64,000 nt of DNA from Streptomyces sp. DHE7-1 (GTDB lineage Bacteria; Actinomycetota; Actinomycetes; Streptomycetales; Streptomycetaceae): assembly GCA_016432725.1 (NCBI GenBank), contig JACJDG010000003.1, forward strand, positions 3,968,001 to 4,032,000, read 5' to 3'. Position 1 is the first letter of the stretch. The number at the start of each line of letters is the position of its first letter. Positions 17,513-26,721 of the stretch are shown here, piece after piece. Under the pieces are notes generated by a model. It saw nothing but the letters and a program-made list of their open reading frames with translations. It was not told the DNA's origin and ran no database searches. Position numbers and translations under genes: made by a program.

Positions 17513-19605
17513 AGCTCGAACCAGATGCTCTTGCCCTTGCCGCGGGGGTCCACCCCCCACAGGTCCGCGAGCAGCTCGATCAGCATCAGTCCGCGGCCGG
17601 AGGAGGCCAGCTCGCCGGGCCTGCGCCGGTGCGGGAGGTCGTCGCCGGAGTCCGTGACCTCCACCCGCAGCCGGCGCCCGCCCGGCTCCCCGGCGACCTC
17701 GGCGAGCAGCAGCGCGTCCGCGTCGGTGTGCACGAGGACGTTGGTGACCATCTCGGAGACCAGCAGCACCGCGGAGTCCACCTGCTCCGCCGACCCCCAG
17801 TCGTGCAGCAGCTCGCGCAGGTGCCGGCGGGCCTCGGCGATCCGCTCGGGCTCGTCCTGGGCCACGGGCAGCAGGGTGCGCCGCAGCCGGGGCCGCAGGG
17901 TGAGGGTGTCGTCGCGGCCGCAGCCCCCGCCCTGCCGGCACAGCAGCAGCAGCGCGATGTCGTCCTCGCGGCGGTCGGCGAGCGGGCCGGTCGTGTGGTG
18001 CGAGGACGGTCCGTGCACGCCCTGCACCAGCGCGTCCGCCATCGACTCCAGATCGCCCGTGTGGTCCTCGAGGATCGCGCGTATGCGCCGCCAGCCGCTC
18101 TCCATGTCGTGGCCGCCGGTCTCGATCAGGCCGTCGGTGCACAGCATCAGGGTCTCGCCGGGCTCCAGCGTGAACCGGGTCGTCGGGTAGTCGGCGTCCG
18201 GGTCGACACCGAGCGGCACCCCGCCCGCCGTCGGCCGCATCATCACCGTGCCGTCGGCCATCCGGATCGCCGGGTCCGGATGGCCGGCGCGGGCGATCTC
18301 CAGCATGCCGGTCGCGGGATCGGCCTCGACGTACAGGCAGGTCGCGAAGCGCACGTCGGTCATGTGCTCGTCGTGCGTGATGCCGTGCAGGAAGCGGGCG
18401 GCTCGGGAGAGCACGGCGTCCGGGCGGTGACCCTCCGAGGCGTACGCGCGCAGCGCGATCCGGAGCTGGCCCATCAGGCCCGCCGCGCGGACGTCGTGGC
18501 CCTGGACGTCGCCGATGGCCAGCGCGAACCTGCCGCCGGGCAGCGGGATCATGTCGTACCAGTCGCCGCCGACCTGCAGCCCGCCGCCGGTCGGGATGTA
18601 GCGGGCGGCCACCGTCATCCCGGGGATCTCCGGGCCCAGCGACGGCAGCATGGAGCGCTGCAGGCCCTCGGTCAGCTCCCGCTGGGTGTCGGCGGCGCCG
18701 GCCCGGTTCAGGGCCTGGGCGAGCATCCGGGCGACCGTCGTCAGGACCGCGCGCTCGTCCGGGGTGAAGGCCACCGGATAGGTGAAGGCCGCCATCCAGG
18801 CGCCCATGGTGCGGCCGGCCGCCGTCAGCGGCAGGAACGCCCAGGAGCGGCGCTCGAAGTGCCGGGCGAGCGGCCAGGTGACGGGGTAGCGCGACCGGTA
18901 CTGCTCGGGGGATGAGATGTAGACGGCCCGGCCGGTGCGGACCACCTCGGCGGCCGGGTAGTCCGTGCTGAGCGGCATGCCCAGGAAGGGGCCGTCCTCA
19001 CCGGGCCGCTGCCCGTGGTGGCCGATCACCGTCAGCCGGTCGCCCTCCACGCCGAACACCGCGAGCCCGTCCGGGGAGAACCCCGGCATGGACAGTCCCG
19101 CCGCGACCCTCAGCACCTCCGTCGTGGAACGCGCCTCCGCCAGCGCCCGGCCGGCGTCCAGCAGGAACGCCTCCCGCGAGCGGCGCCAGTCGCCGGTGAC
19201 CGCGTTGCGGGCCGCCGCGGTGCCCGGAGTGGGCTCGGTGACCTCCTGGAGCGTGCCGATCAGCTCGTACGCCCGCCGGTCCGGGTCGAAGGACGGCTTC
19301 GAACGGCTGCGGACGACCCGTACGACCCGGCCCTCCTCGTCCATGATCCGGATCCGCACCTCGGCGAGCGTGCCCTCGTCGACCGCCAGCGGCACCACTC
19401 CGGTGATCTCGTTCCAGTCCTCCGGGTGCAACCGCGCCCGGGTCTGGCTCTCGGTGAGGGTGACGGGTTCCGGGGGCAGCCCGAGCAGCCGCGCCGCCTC
19501 CCCGTCCACGGTGACCAGTCCGGCGGCGGTGTCCCAGTGCCACAGCCCGGTCGCGAGGGCGGCGAGGACGTCACCGACGGACGGCAGAGGCTCGCCTGTA
19601 CGCAT
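17482..19605 (-). CDS. PAS-GAF-PP2C(SpoIIE)-HATPase regulator, serine phosphatase/anti-sigma-kinase chimera
   Basis: A 707-residue soluble signalling protein. Residues about 10-130 form a PAS domain (GLWHWDTAAGLVTVDGEAAR), about 150-310 a GAF domain, about 330-550 a SpoIIE-type PP2C phosphatase with metal-binding Asp in VGGDWYDMIPL and AIGDVQGHDV, and about 580-700 an RsbW-like ATPase with the N box VSEMVTNVLVHT and G box ASSGRGLMLIELLADLWG. Such fusions combine the opposing phosphatase and kinase activities of partner-switching pathways that control sigma factors. No anti-sigma-factor antagonist gene is adjacent. It converges with the AI-2E gene. Confidence 0.9.
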   Translation of the reverse strand: MRTGEPLPSVGDVLAALATGLWHWDTAAGLVTVDGEAARLLGLPPEPVTLTESQTRARLHPEDWNEITGVVPLAVDEGTLAEVRIRIMDEEGRVVRVVRSRSKPSFDPDRRAYELIGTLQEVTEPTPGTAAARNAVTGDWRRSREAFLLDAGRALAEARSTTEVLRVAAGLSMPGFSPDGLAVFGVEGDRLTVIGHHGQRPGEDGPFLGMPLSTDYPAAEVVRTGRAVYISSPEQYRSRYPVTWPLARHFERRSWAFLPLTAAGRTMGAWMAAFTYPVAFTPDERAVLTTVARMLAQALNRAGAADTQRELTEGLQRSMLPSLGPEIPGMTVAARYIPTGGGLQVGGDWYDMIPLPGGRFALAIGDVQGHDVRAAGLMGQLRIALRAYASEGHRPDAVLSRAARFLHGITHDEHMTDVRFATCLYVEADPATGMLEIARAGHPDPAIRMADGTVMMRPTAGGVPLGVDPDADYPTTRFTLEPGETLMLCTDGLIETGGHDMESGWRRIRAILEDHTGDLESMADALVQGVHGPSSHHTTGPLADRREDDIALLLLCRQGGGCGRDDTLTLRPRLRRTLLPVAQDEPERIAEARRHLRELLHDWGSAEQVDSAVLLVSEMVTNVLVHTDADALLLAEVAGEPGGRRLRVEVTDSGDDLPHRRRPGELASSGRGLMLIELLADLWGVDPRGKGKSIWFELYESDGPAAV

Positions 19606-19780
19606 TGCCCCTATTTAAGGAGATGCGATCGATAACTGCCACCCTTGCCGGACGCCGTAAATGGTGGGGAGCCGATCTTGGCGTGCCCGGTACCCTTGAT
19701 GGGTCCGGGCCCCGTGCCCGGTCCCGTCGGGGCGGCAGCCCCGGCACTCATCACCCCACCACGAAGGACGATGAACGACG

Positions 19781-21544
19781 ATGCATCGGTACAGGTCCCA
19801 CACCTGCGGCCAGCTCCGCGCCTCTGACGTCGGCACCGACGTCCGGCTGAGTGGCTGGCTGCACAATCGGCGCGACCTGGGCGGCATCCTCTTCATCGAT
19901 CTGCGCGACCACTACGGCATCACGCAGCTCGTGGCCCGTCCCGGCACGCCCTCGTACGAGGCCCTGGACAAGCTCTCCAAGGAGTCCACGGTCCGCGTCG
20001 ACGGCCGCGTTGTTTCACGTGGAACCGAGAACGTGAACGCCGACCTGCCCACCGGCGAGATCGAGGTCGAGGTCTCCGAGGTCGAGCTGCTCGGCGCGGC
20101 CGCCCCGCTGCCCTTCACCATCAACGCCGAGGACGGGGTCAACGAGGAGCGGCGCCTGGAGTACCGCTTCCTGGACCTGCGCCGCGAGCGGATGCACCGC
20201 AACATCATGCTGCGCACGGCCGTGATCTCCGCGATCCGGCACAAGATGGCGGCGATGAACTTCAACGAGATGGCGACGCCGATCCTGTCCGCCACCTCCC
20301 CCGAGGGCGCCCGCGACTACGTCGTGCCGTCCCGGGTCCACCCCGGCAAGTTCTACGCGCTGCCGCAGGCCCCGCAGCAGTTCAAGCAGCTGCTGATGAT
20401 CTCCGGCTTCGACCGGTACTTCCAGATCGCGCCCTGCTTCCGTGACGAGGACGCCCGCGCCGACCGCTCGCCGGGCGAGTTCTACCAGCTCGACGTCGAG
20501 ATGAGCTTCGTCGAGCAGGAGGACGTCTTCCAGCCGATCGAGAAGCTCATGACGGAGCTGTTCGAGGAGTTCGGCGGCGGCCGCCACGTCACCTCCCCCT
20601 TCCCGCGCATCCCGTTCCGCGAGGCGATGCTCAAGTACGGCTCGGACAAGCCGGACCTGCGCGCCAAGCTGGAGCTCGTCGACATCACCGACGTGTTCGA
20701 CGGCTCGGAGTTCAAGGCGTTCGCCGGCAAGCACGTGCGCGCGCTGCCGGTGCCGGCGGTCCAGGACCAGCCGCGCAAGTTCTTCGACCAGCTCGGCGAC
20801 TTCGCCGTCTCGCTGGGCGCGAAGGGCCTGGCGTGGGTGCGCGTCGGCGAGGACGGGACGCTGTCCGGCCCGATCGCCAAGTTCCTGACCGAGGAGAACG
20901 TCGCCGAGCTGACCAAGCGCCTGTCGCTGGCGCCCGGCCACGCCGTCTTCTTCGGCGCCGGTGAGTTCGACGAGGTCTCGAAGATCATGGGCGCGGTGCG
21001 GGTCGAGGCCGCCAGGCGCGCCGGGCACTTCGAGGAGAACGTCTTCCGCTTCTGCTGGATCGTCGACTTCCCGATGTACGAGAAGGACGAGGACACCGGC
21101 GCGATCGACTTCTCGCACAACCCGTTCTCGATGCCGCAGGGCGGTCTCGAGGCCCTGCAGACCCAGGACCCGCTGGACATCCTCGGCTGGCAGTACGACA
21201 TCGTCTGCAACGGTGTCGAGCTGTCCTCCGGCGCCATCCGGAACCACGAGCCGGAGATCATGCTCAAGGCCTTCGAGATCGCGGGTTACGACCGCGAGAC
21301 GGTGGAGGAGAAGTTCGCGGGCATGCTCCGCGCCTTCCGCTTCGGCGCCCCGCCGCACGGCGGAATCGCGCCCGGCGTGGACCGGATCGTCATGCTCCTC
21401 GCGGACGAGCCCAACATTCGCGAGACGATCTCCTTCCCGCTCAACGGAAACGCCCAGGACCTGATGATGGGCGCGCCGACCGAGCTGGACGAGTCGCGTC
21501 TGCGCGAGCTGCACCTTTCCGTCCGGAAGCCGCAGCCGAAGTAA
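19781..21544 (+). CDS. aspS: Aspartyl-tRNA synthetase
   Basis: A 587-residue class IIb synthetase of bacterial type that charges tRNA-Asp. It has an N-terminal OB-fold anticodon-binding domain (about 1-105; VRLSGWLHNRRDLGGILFID), motif 2 (FRDEDARADRSPGEFYQLD), the bacterial GAD insertion at about residues 290-400, and motif 3 (GGIAPGVDRIVMLL). Length and architecture are standard. ATG 19781 begins MHRYRSHTCGQLRASDVG. A candidate parS site lies inside the reading frame at 20012-20025. A classical terminator follows. Confidence 0.97.
   Translation: MHRYRSHTCGQLRASDVGTDVRLSGWLHNRRDLGGILFIDLRDHYGITQLVARPGTPSYEALDKLSKESTVRVDGRVVSRGTENVNADLPTGEIEVEVSEVELLGAAAPLPFTINAEDGVNEERRLEYRFLDLRRERMHRNIMLRTAVISAIRHKMAAMNFNEMATPILSATSPEGARDYVVPSRVHPGKFYALPQAPQQFKQLLMISGFDRYFQIAPCFRDEDARADRSPGEFYQLDVEMSFVEQEDVFQPIEKLMTELFEEFGGGRHVTSPFPRIPFREAMLKYGSDKPDLRAKLELVDITDVFDGSEFKAFAGKHVRALPVPAVQDQPRKFFDQLGDFAVSLGAKGLAWVRVGEDGTLSGPIAKFLTEENVAELTKRLSLAPGHAVFFGAGEFDEVSKIMGAVRVEAARRAGHFEENVFRFCWIVDFPMYEKDEDTGAIDFSHNPFSMPQGGLEALQTQDPLDILGWQYDIVCNGVELSSGAIRNHEPEIMLKAFEIAGYDRETVEEKFAGMLRAFRFGAPPHGGIAPGVDRIVMLLADEPNIRETISFPLNGNAQDLMMGAPTELDESRLRELHLSVRKPQPK
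20012..20025. other. parS-like ParB-binding site within aspS
   Basis: GTTTCACGTGGAAC is a near-palindromic 14-mer that matches the Streptomyces parS consensus. It encodes the aspS residues around the end of the OB fold without disturbing the frame. Streptomyces carries about twenty such sites clustered around oriC, where ParB loads for segregation of chromosomes into spores. I found no other match of this quality in the window. Confidence 0.8.
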
Positions 21545-21573
21545 ATCGTCACGCCGTTTCCGCAACGGCCAGG

Positions 21574-21606
21574 AGGGCGGCCCCACAGGGGGGCCGCCCT
21601 TTTTTC
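21574..21606 (+). terminator. Intrinsic terminator of aspS
   Basis: An 11-bp perfect stem, AGGGCGGCCCC (21574-21584) with GGGGCCGCCCT (21590-21600), and a run of six T at 21600-21605. Confidence 0.9.
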
Positions 21607-21646
21607 TGCGGTGCCGGGATTACCCCGCGGACCGAGTTCGGCGGTA

Positions 21647-22003
21647 TCAGAATCCGCAGTACACCGAGCTGCCGTAGTCGCTCAGCAGATCGTCGCGGAT
21701 CCAGCCGTACACCCCCGTGCTGTCGTTGCGGGCGTACGTCCAGGTGTAGTCGCCCGCGACGGTGTAGCAGTGGTAGTCCAGCCGCTGGGTGTTGTACGCG
21801 ATCCCGTTGATCGCACAGCTGGTGCTGGAGCCGCTGCGCTCGTTGGCCCCGTTCGCCGTCTTGTTCCAGGCGCTCGAGTCCTTGTCCGTCACGGTCTTGC
21901 CGCAGGACGCGGCCGCCGAGGCCGGCGTGGTCGCCAGGGCGATCGGCAGGCTCGCGGCCACCGCCACGAGCGTGGGCAGAACGACTGCGAATCGACGCTT
22001 CAT
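21647..22003 (-). CDS. Small secreted SH3-like protein
   Basis: A 118-residue exported protein. The signal peptide MKRRFAVVLPTLVAVAASLP ends at an ASA-type site near residue 30. The mature domain contains a short beta-rich sequence with four Cys that could form two disulfides (CGKTV, SSTSCAING, DYHCYTVAG, SSVYCGF) and SH3-like features around YTWTYARNDSTGVYGWIRDD. Bacterial SH3-type domains often bind peptidoglycan, but that is inferred. GGGGG six bases before the ATG serves as ribosome-binding site. Confidence 0.75.
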   Translation of the reverse strand: MKRRFAVVLPTLVAVAASLPIALATTPASAAASCGKTVTDKDSSAWNKTANGANERSGSSTSCAINGIAYNTQRLDYHCYTVAGDYTWTYARNDSTGVYGWIRDDLLSDYGSSVYCGF

Positions 22004-22385
22004 TGAACCCCCATCGTCGTTGTGCTTGTCGTTGTCGCTTTTCCTTTCGCGTCACCCGGGATCGTCCGGGTCCCGAGTGGCACTAGTACGATTCGATGCC
22101 GGACGGACTGAAGAAATGCTTCCGATAAGGGATGTCCGTTTCTGTTCGATGTGCGACCGAAAAGGAATGTTGGGGGAATAGGCCATTCCTGTGCCGTTGT
22201 GTGACATGCGTACAACCCTGGGCGGGGTGGCCGTTCGGCTCGAAATATTCGCCCGCCTGTCCATGGATCCGCGGATTCCGGAATTCCCATTTCCGGCCGG
22301 CGGCGGATGAGAATGCTCCGTATCCGCCCCTGAGCAGCGCGGGTGCAATCCGGTACGGTGTGAAATCCCAGGCGAAGGAGTCGCG
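22004..22385. other. Divergent intergenic region, lower GC, no gene seen
   Basis: This 382-bp gap is visibly richer in A/T than its surroundings and has no frame with Streptomyces codon bias. It must hold the divergent promoters of the SH3-like gene and the response regulator. An inverted repeat centred on CGGAATTCC (about 22276-22286) is the only symmetry I noticed. Confidence 0.5.
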
Positions 22386-23093
22386 TTGCCCGCTCGCATA
22401 CTGGTGGCCGAGGACGACGTGAAACAGGCGCAACTCATCCGTATCTACCTGGAACGGGAGGGGCACGACGTCCAGCTCGTGGCCGACGGGCGCTCCGCGA
22501 TCGACCGCGCCCGCGCCTCCCGGCCGGACCTGATCGTCCTCGACGTGATGATGCCGAACGTCGACGGACTCGACGTCTGCCGCATCCTGCGCATGGAGTC
22601 CCGGGTGCCCATCCTGCTGCTGACCGCCCGCAGCACCGAGGAGGACCTGCTGCTCGGCCTGGACCTCGGGGCCGACGACTACATGACCAAGCCGTACAGC
22701 CCGCGTGAACTGACCGCCCGGGTGAGGGCGCTGCTGCGCCGGGCCCGGGGCGCCGAGGGCGAACGGCCGGCCCTGCTCACGGTCGGCGACCTGGAGATCG
22801 ACACGGCCCGCTTCGAGGTCCGGGTGTCCGGCGGACCGGTGCCGCTCACGGGCAAGGAGTTCGCGATCCTGGCCGTGCTCGCGGGGGAGCCGGGGCGGGC
22901 CTTCACCCGGGCCCAGATCATCGACCGGGTCTTCGGGTTCGACCAGAACGTGCTGGAGCGCACCGTGGACGCGCACGTGATGAACCTGCGGCGGAAGCTG
23001 GAGCGGGGCCGTGACGGGGCCCGGTACGTGGAGACGGTGTACGGACGCGGCTACCGCCTGGCGACGCCCGGGCCGGACGGCGGGACGCGATGA
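22386..23093 (+). CDS. OmpR-family response regulator, TTG start
   Basis: A 235-residue two-component regulator. The receiver domain has the acidic pair Glu9-Asp10-Asp11, phosphoacceptor Asp53 (LIVLDVMMP), conserved Thr80 and Lys102 (MTKPYSPREL). The winged-helix output domain spans about 130-228 (PLTGKEFAILAVLAGEPGRA, NVLERTVDAHVMNLRRKL). The start is the unusual TTG at 22386, supported by GAAGGAG at 22373-22379 and by the receiver fold beginning at ARILVAEDD. It overlaps the sensor kinase start by four bases. It converges on the ABC/adaptor operon, its most likely target. Confidence 0.93.
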   Translation: MPARILVAEDDVKQAQLIRIYLEREGHDVQLVADGRSAIDRARASRPDLIVLDVMMPNVDGLDVCRILRMESRVPILLLTARSTEEDLLLGLDLGADDYMTKPYSPRELTARVRALLRRARGAEGERPALLTVGDLEIDTARFEVRVSGGPVPLTGKEFAILAVLAGEPGRAFTRAQIIDRVFGFDQNVLERTVDAHVMNLRRKLERGRDGARYVETVYGRGYRLATPGPDGGTR

Positions 23094-24705
23094 GCTTCCG
23101 GCTGCGAGTGCTGGCCCTGCTGGCCCTCATCGCGCTGACCGCCACCGGTGCCACCGCCTGGCTGACGTTACGTCAGGCGGCCAGTCAGGCCCGGGACTCG
23201 GTGACCGCCGGACGCCAGGACGTGGCCCGGATCACCGACGCCCTCCAGGCGTACGGCTACCGGCACGGCACCTGGGACGGCGTGGCCCCGACCGTGCGGA
23301 GACTGGCGGCCGACACCGGTCAGCGGATCCGGGTCGGCACCGAGACGGACGTCCTGCTCGCCGACTCCGACACCCTGGCCGGCCGCACCCCGCGCCCGCC
23401 CGGTGGACAGCCGCCCGTCCTCGTCGACCCCAGGCCCCGGCTGCGGCTGCCGGAGACCTCGGTACCGCTCGCCTCGGTGAAACGGACGGTGGCCGCGATC
23501 GCCGACTACCGGTCCGCCGTCACCTACGCCACCTGCCTGACCAGGGCCGGCGCGCAGGTCACCGCCCGGACCGGCCGGACCGGCATCCCCCGGATCAGCG
23601 CCGACGAGGACCAGGCCCAGTGCGTCCAGCCCGACCCCGGCGCCGACCCCGGGCCGGGGAGGACCACGCGGCCGTATCCCGCTGCTCCGGCGAACAGCGC
23701 TTCACCGCCTGTCTGCAACGCGTCTTCAACGAACGGACCGCCGCCCTCGCCCCACCGCGCCTCCAGGTGGGGCTCGGCTTCCGGGGCGAGGCACCGGCCG
23801 GTCTGGCCGCCGCGCCCACCGTGGCGGTCGCCTCCGGTGTCGCCCTGGTCGCGGTGCTCGGCGCGCTGCTGCTCAGCCGGGCGGTGCTGCGGCCCGTACG
23901 GGCGCTGACCTCGGCCGCCCGGGACCTCGGCGAGGGCGAACTGGAACGGAGGGTGCCGGTCTCCGGACGCGACGAGATGGCCGAGCTGGGCCGGGCGTTC
24001 AACCGCATGGCCCACTCGCTGCAGACCGCGGAGGAACGCCAGCGCCGGCTCACCGCCGACATCGCGCACGAACTGCGCACCCCGCTCGCCAACGTGCGCG
24101 GCTACCTGGAGGCGCTGCGGGACGGGGTGGTCGAGCCGACGCCCGAACTGCTGGACTCCCTGCACGAGGAGGCGCTGCTGCAGCAGCGGATCGTCGACGA
24201 CCTCCAGGACCTGGCGCTGGCCGAGGCGGGGGCGCTCACCTACCACCGGGCCGTCGTGGACCTCGGTGACCTGCTGGAGACCAGCCGCACCGCCCATCTG
24301 GCCCAGGCGGAGGCGGCCGGCGTGACGCTGCGGACCGAGGCGCCCCGGCCGGTGCGGGTCCACGCCGACGCCGACAGGCTGCGGCAGGTGGTCGGCAACC
24401 TGGTCGGCAACGCGCTGCGGGCCACCGCGCCCGGCGGGACGGTGACCCTCGGCGCCGAGCAGCGGGGCGACACGGCGGTGCTTCTGGTGCGGGACACGGG
24501 CAAGGGCATCCCCGCCGAGCAACTGCCCCACCTCTTCGACCGCTTCTGGCGCGCGGACCCCGCACGCGGCCGCACCACGGGAGGCAGCGGCCTCGGCCTC
24601 GCCATCGCCCGCCAGATCGTCACCGACCACGAGGGCACGATCGAGGTCACGAGCCGCCCGGGCACCGGCACCACGTTCACGGTGACCCTGGGGGCGGTGG
24701 GCTGA
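23090..24705 (+). pseudogene. Sensor histidine kinase, frameshifted at 23656-23659
   Basis: The N-terminal frame encodes MSFRLRVLALLALIALTATG (first membrane helix) and an extracytoplasmic sensor of about 190 residues. After GGGG 23656-23659 the gene continues in another frame with a Cys-containing segment (SRCSGEQRFTACLQRVF), a second membrane helix, HAMP, the H-box DIAHELRTPLANVRGY, the N box NLVGNALRATAPGG and G boxes DTGKGIPAEQ and GGSGLGLAIARQI. One added G restores a kinase of about 538 residues. Its start overlaps the response regulator stop (ATGA). The kinase core is perfect, so the break is probably an assembly error. Confidence 0.85.
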
Positions 24706-24763
24706 GCGAGGCGGCGAGGCACCGGCGGCCGGTCCCCGGCAGGCGGACGCCGGTCCCTCGCGC

Positions 24764-25978
24764 TCACGGCCCCGCCAACGCCTCCGTGGGGGTCAGGCGG
24801 CCCGCCCGGACCGCCGGATAGAGGCCTGCCAGAGCTCCGATGAGCAGGGTGACGGCGACGCCCGCGGCCGTCGCCCAGACCGGGACCTGGGTCGGCCAGC
24901 CCCGCACCGACGCGAAGACCGCCGTGATCGCCGTACCCAGCACCGTGCCGCCGAGGCCGCCCAGCGCCGACAGCAGCAGCGACTCCGAGACGAACTGGCC
25001 CCGGATCTGCCCGCTCGTGGCGCCCAGCGCGCGGCGCAGGCCGATCTCCGGGCGGCGCTCCAGCACCGAGATCACCATGGTGTTGCCCACCCCGACCCCG
25101 CCCACCAGCAGGGCCACCGAACCGAGGCCGAGCAGCAGCCCGGTCAGCGTCGACTCGGTGGCCTCCCGGGCGGCCAGCGCGTCGGACGGCCGGGAGACCA
25201 GCACGGCGTTCGGCTTCTCCGGGTTGGCCGTCGCCGCGAGCACCGCCCGTACCTGGGACACCCGGTCGTCACGGGCCCGTACGTACACCGTCGACGGATG
25301 GCCGTCGAAGCCCAGGTACGTCCGGGCCGCCTGCCAGCCGACCAGCGCCGAGCCGTCGATCTCCGGGGCGAGCGGCACCGGTTCCAGGACACCGACCAGG
25401 GAGAACCAGGTGCCGCCGAGCCAGAGCCGGGTGCCGGGCGTGTAGACGTCGAGCCGGCGGGCGGCCTGCGCGCCGAGCACCACCGCGGGGTACTCCTCGG
25501 TCGCCTCCGTCAGCCACCGCCCGACCCGCACCTCACCGCCGACCGCGGGCAGCAGCCGCGCCCCGGCCGCGGCCACCTCCACACTGCCGGTGCGCCCCAC
25601 CGGGATGTGCTCGTTGCGGTAGACCGCCGCGTCCTCGACCTCACCGGTCGCCGCGACCTGGTCCACCGGCCCGATCCGCCGGATCATCGGCACCGCCTCC
25701 TGGGGCAGCCGGGTCGCCGTGCCGTCCGGTGTCCGCCCGGGGGCGACCCGCAGCATGTTGGTGCCCAGCGCGTCCAGCCGGCGGTCCACCTCCGCCCGGC
25801 TGGAGGACGAGATGCCGACCACGGCGACCATCGCGGCCACCCCGATCGCGATCCCCAGCGCGGACAGGAAGACGCGCAGCGGCCGGGTGCGCAGTCCGGT
25901 GCCGCCGAGCCGCAGGAAGTCGGCGGGCCGCAGCCGGGCCGGCCGGAGCGCCCCGCCGCCGGTGCTGCCCGGCCTCAC
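24764..25978 (-). CDS. ABC transporter permease, MacB/FtsX type
   Basis: A 404-residue membrane protein with the MacB topology: one N-terminal helix (VFLSALGIAIGVAAMVAVVG), a long extracytoplasmic MacB-PCD domain of about 220 residues, then three C-terminal helices (LLGLGSVALLVGGVGVGNTM, ending ALAGLYPAVRAGRLTPTEAL). The family motif RRPEIGLRRALGAT is present. Members act as mechanotransmission exporters rather than classic transporters. It overlaps the ATPase gene stop by four bases and is the last gene of the operon. Confidence 0.9.
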   Translation of the reverse strand: MRPGSTGGGALRPARLRPADFLRLGGTGLRTRPLRVFLSALGIAIGVAAMVAVVGISSSSRAEVDRRLDALGTNMLRVAPGRTPDGTATRLPQEAVPMIRRIGPVDQVAATGEVEDAAVYRNEHIPVGRTGSVEVAAAGARLLPAVGGEVRVGRWLTEATEEYPAVVLGAQAARRLDVYTPGTRLWLGGTWFSLVGVLEPVPLAPEIDGSALVGWQAARTYLGFDGHPSTVYVRARDDRVSQVRAVLAATANPEKPNAVLVSRPSDALAAREATESTLTGLLLGLGSVALLVGGVGVGNTMVISVLERRPEIGLRRALGATSGQIRGQFVSESLLLSALGGLGGTVLGTAITAVFASVRGWPTQVPVWATAAGVAVTLLIGALAGLYPAVRAGRLTPTEALAGP

Positions 25979-26721
25979 CGCCGGTCTCCCAGGTCGGCCG
26001 TGGCCGGGCGCGGGCCGCTGCCGCTGTCGGCCACGACGCGTCCGTCCCTCATCTCCACCCTGCGGTCGAACACCTCCGCCATCTCCCGGTCGTGCGTGAT
26101 GACGACGACCGTGGTGCCGGCCGTGTGCAGCTCCCGCAGCAGGGCCAGCACCGCGGCCCCGGAGGCCGAGTCCAGGTTGCCGGTGGGCTCGTCGGCGAGC
26201 AGCAGCGCCGGTTCCCCGATCACCGCGCGGGCCACCGCGGCCCGCTGCCGCTCGCCGCCGGAGAGCTGGTGCGGGAGGTGGCCGAGCCGGTGGTCGAGCC
26301 CGACGCGGGCCAGCGCCCGCGCGGCCCGGCGCCGGCGCTCCCGCAGCGGCACCCCGGTGTACAGCAGGCCGTCGGCGACCGTGTCGAGCACGGGCACCCC
26401 GACCGCGAGGTGGAACTGCTGGAACACGAACCCGACGCGCTGCGCGCGCAGCGCGGACAGCTCCCGGTCGGAGAGGCCGGCGACCTCGTACCCGTCGATG
26501 ACGATGCGCCCGGCGGACGGCCTGTCGAGGGTGCCCATCAGATGCAGCATGGTCGACTTGCCGGAGCCGGACGGGCCGACGACGCAGGCGAGTTCACCGG
26601 GCCGGATGGTCAGGTCGACGTCCGCCACGGCCCTGACGCCCCCGGCGTACGTCTTGGAGACGCCCGCGAACTCGACCACGGGACCGGCGGCAACGGCGTA
26701 CTCGGCTTCCTCCGGGGTCAC
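25975..26721 (-). CDS. ABC transporter ATP-binding protein (MacB/LolD type)
   Basis: A 248-residue ATPase with Walker A GPSGSGKST, Q-loop FVFQQFHL, signature LSGGERQRAAVARA, Walker B ALLLADEPTGNLD and the switch His in VVITHDREMA. The sequence class is that of LolD/MacB ATPases that partner FtsX-like permeases. It overlaps the genes on both sides by four bases, so the three products are translationally coupled and form one complex at the membrane. Confidence 0.95.
   Translation of the reverse strand: MTPEEAEYAVAAGPVVEFAGVSKTYAGGVRAVADVDLTIRPGELACVVGPSGSGKSTMLHLMGTLDRPSAGRIVIDGYEVAGLSDRELSALRAQRVGFVFQQFHLAVGVPVLDTVADGLLYTGVPLRERRRRAARALARVGLDHRLGHLPHQLSGGERQRAAVARAVIGEPALLLADEPTGNLDSASGAAVLALLRELHTAGTTVVVITHDREMAEVFDRRVEMRDGRVVADSGSGPRPATADLGDRR

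Noticed and set aside
20015..21586. 523-codon minus-strand frame opposite aspS
   Set aside because: Shadow of aspS codon bias.
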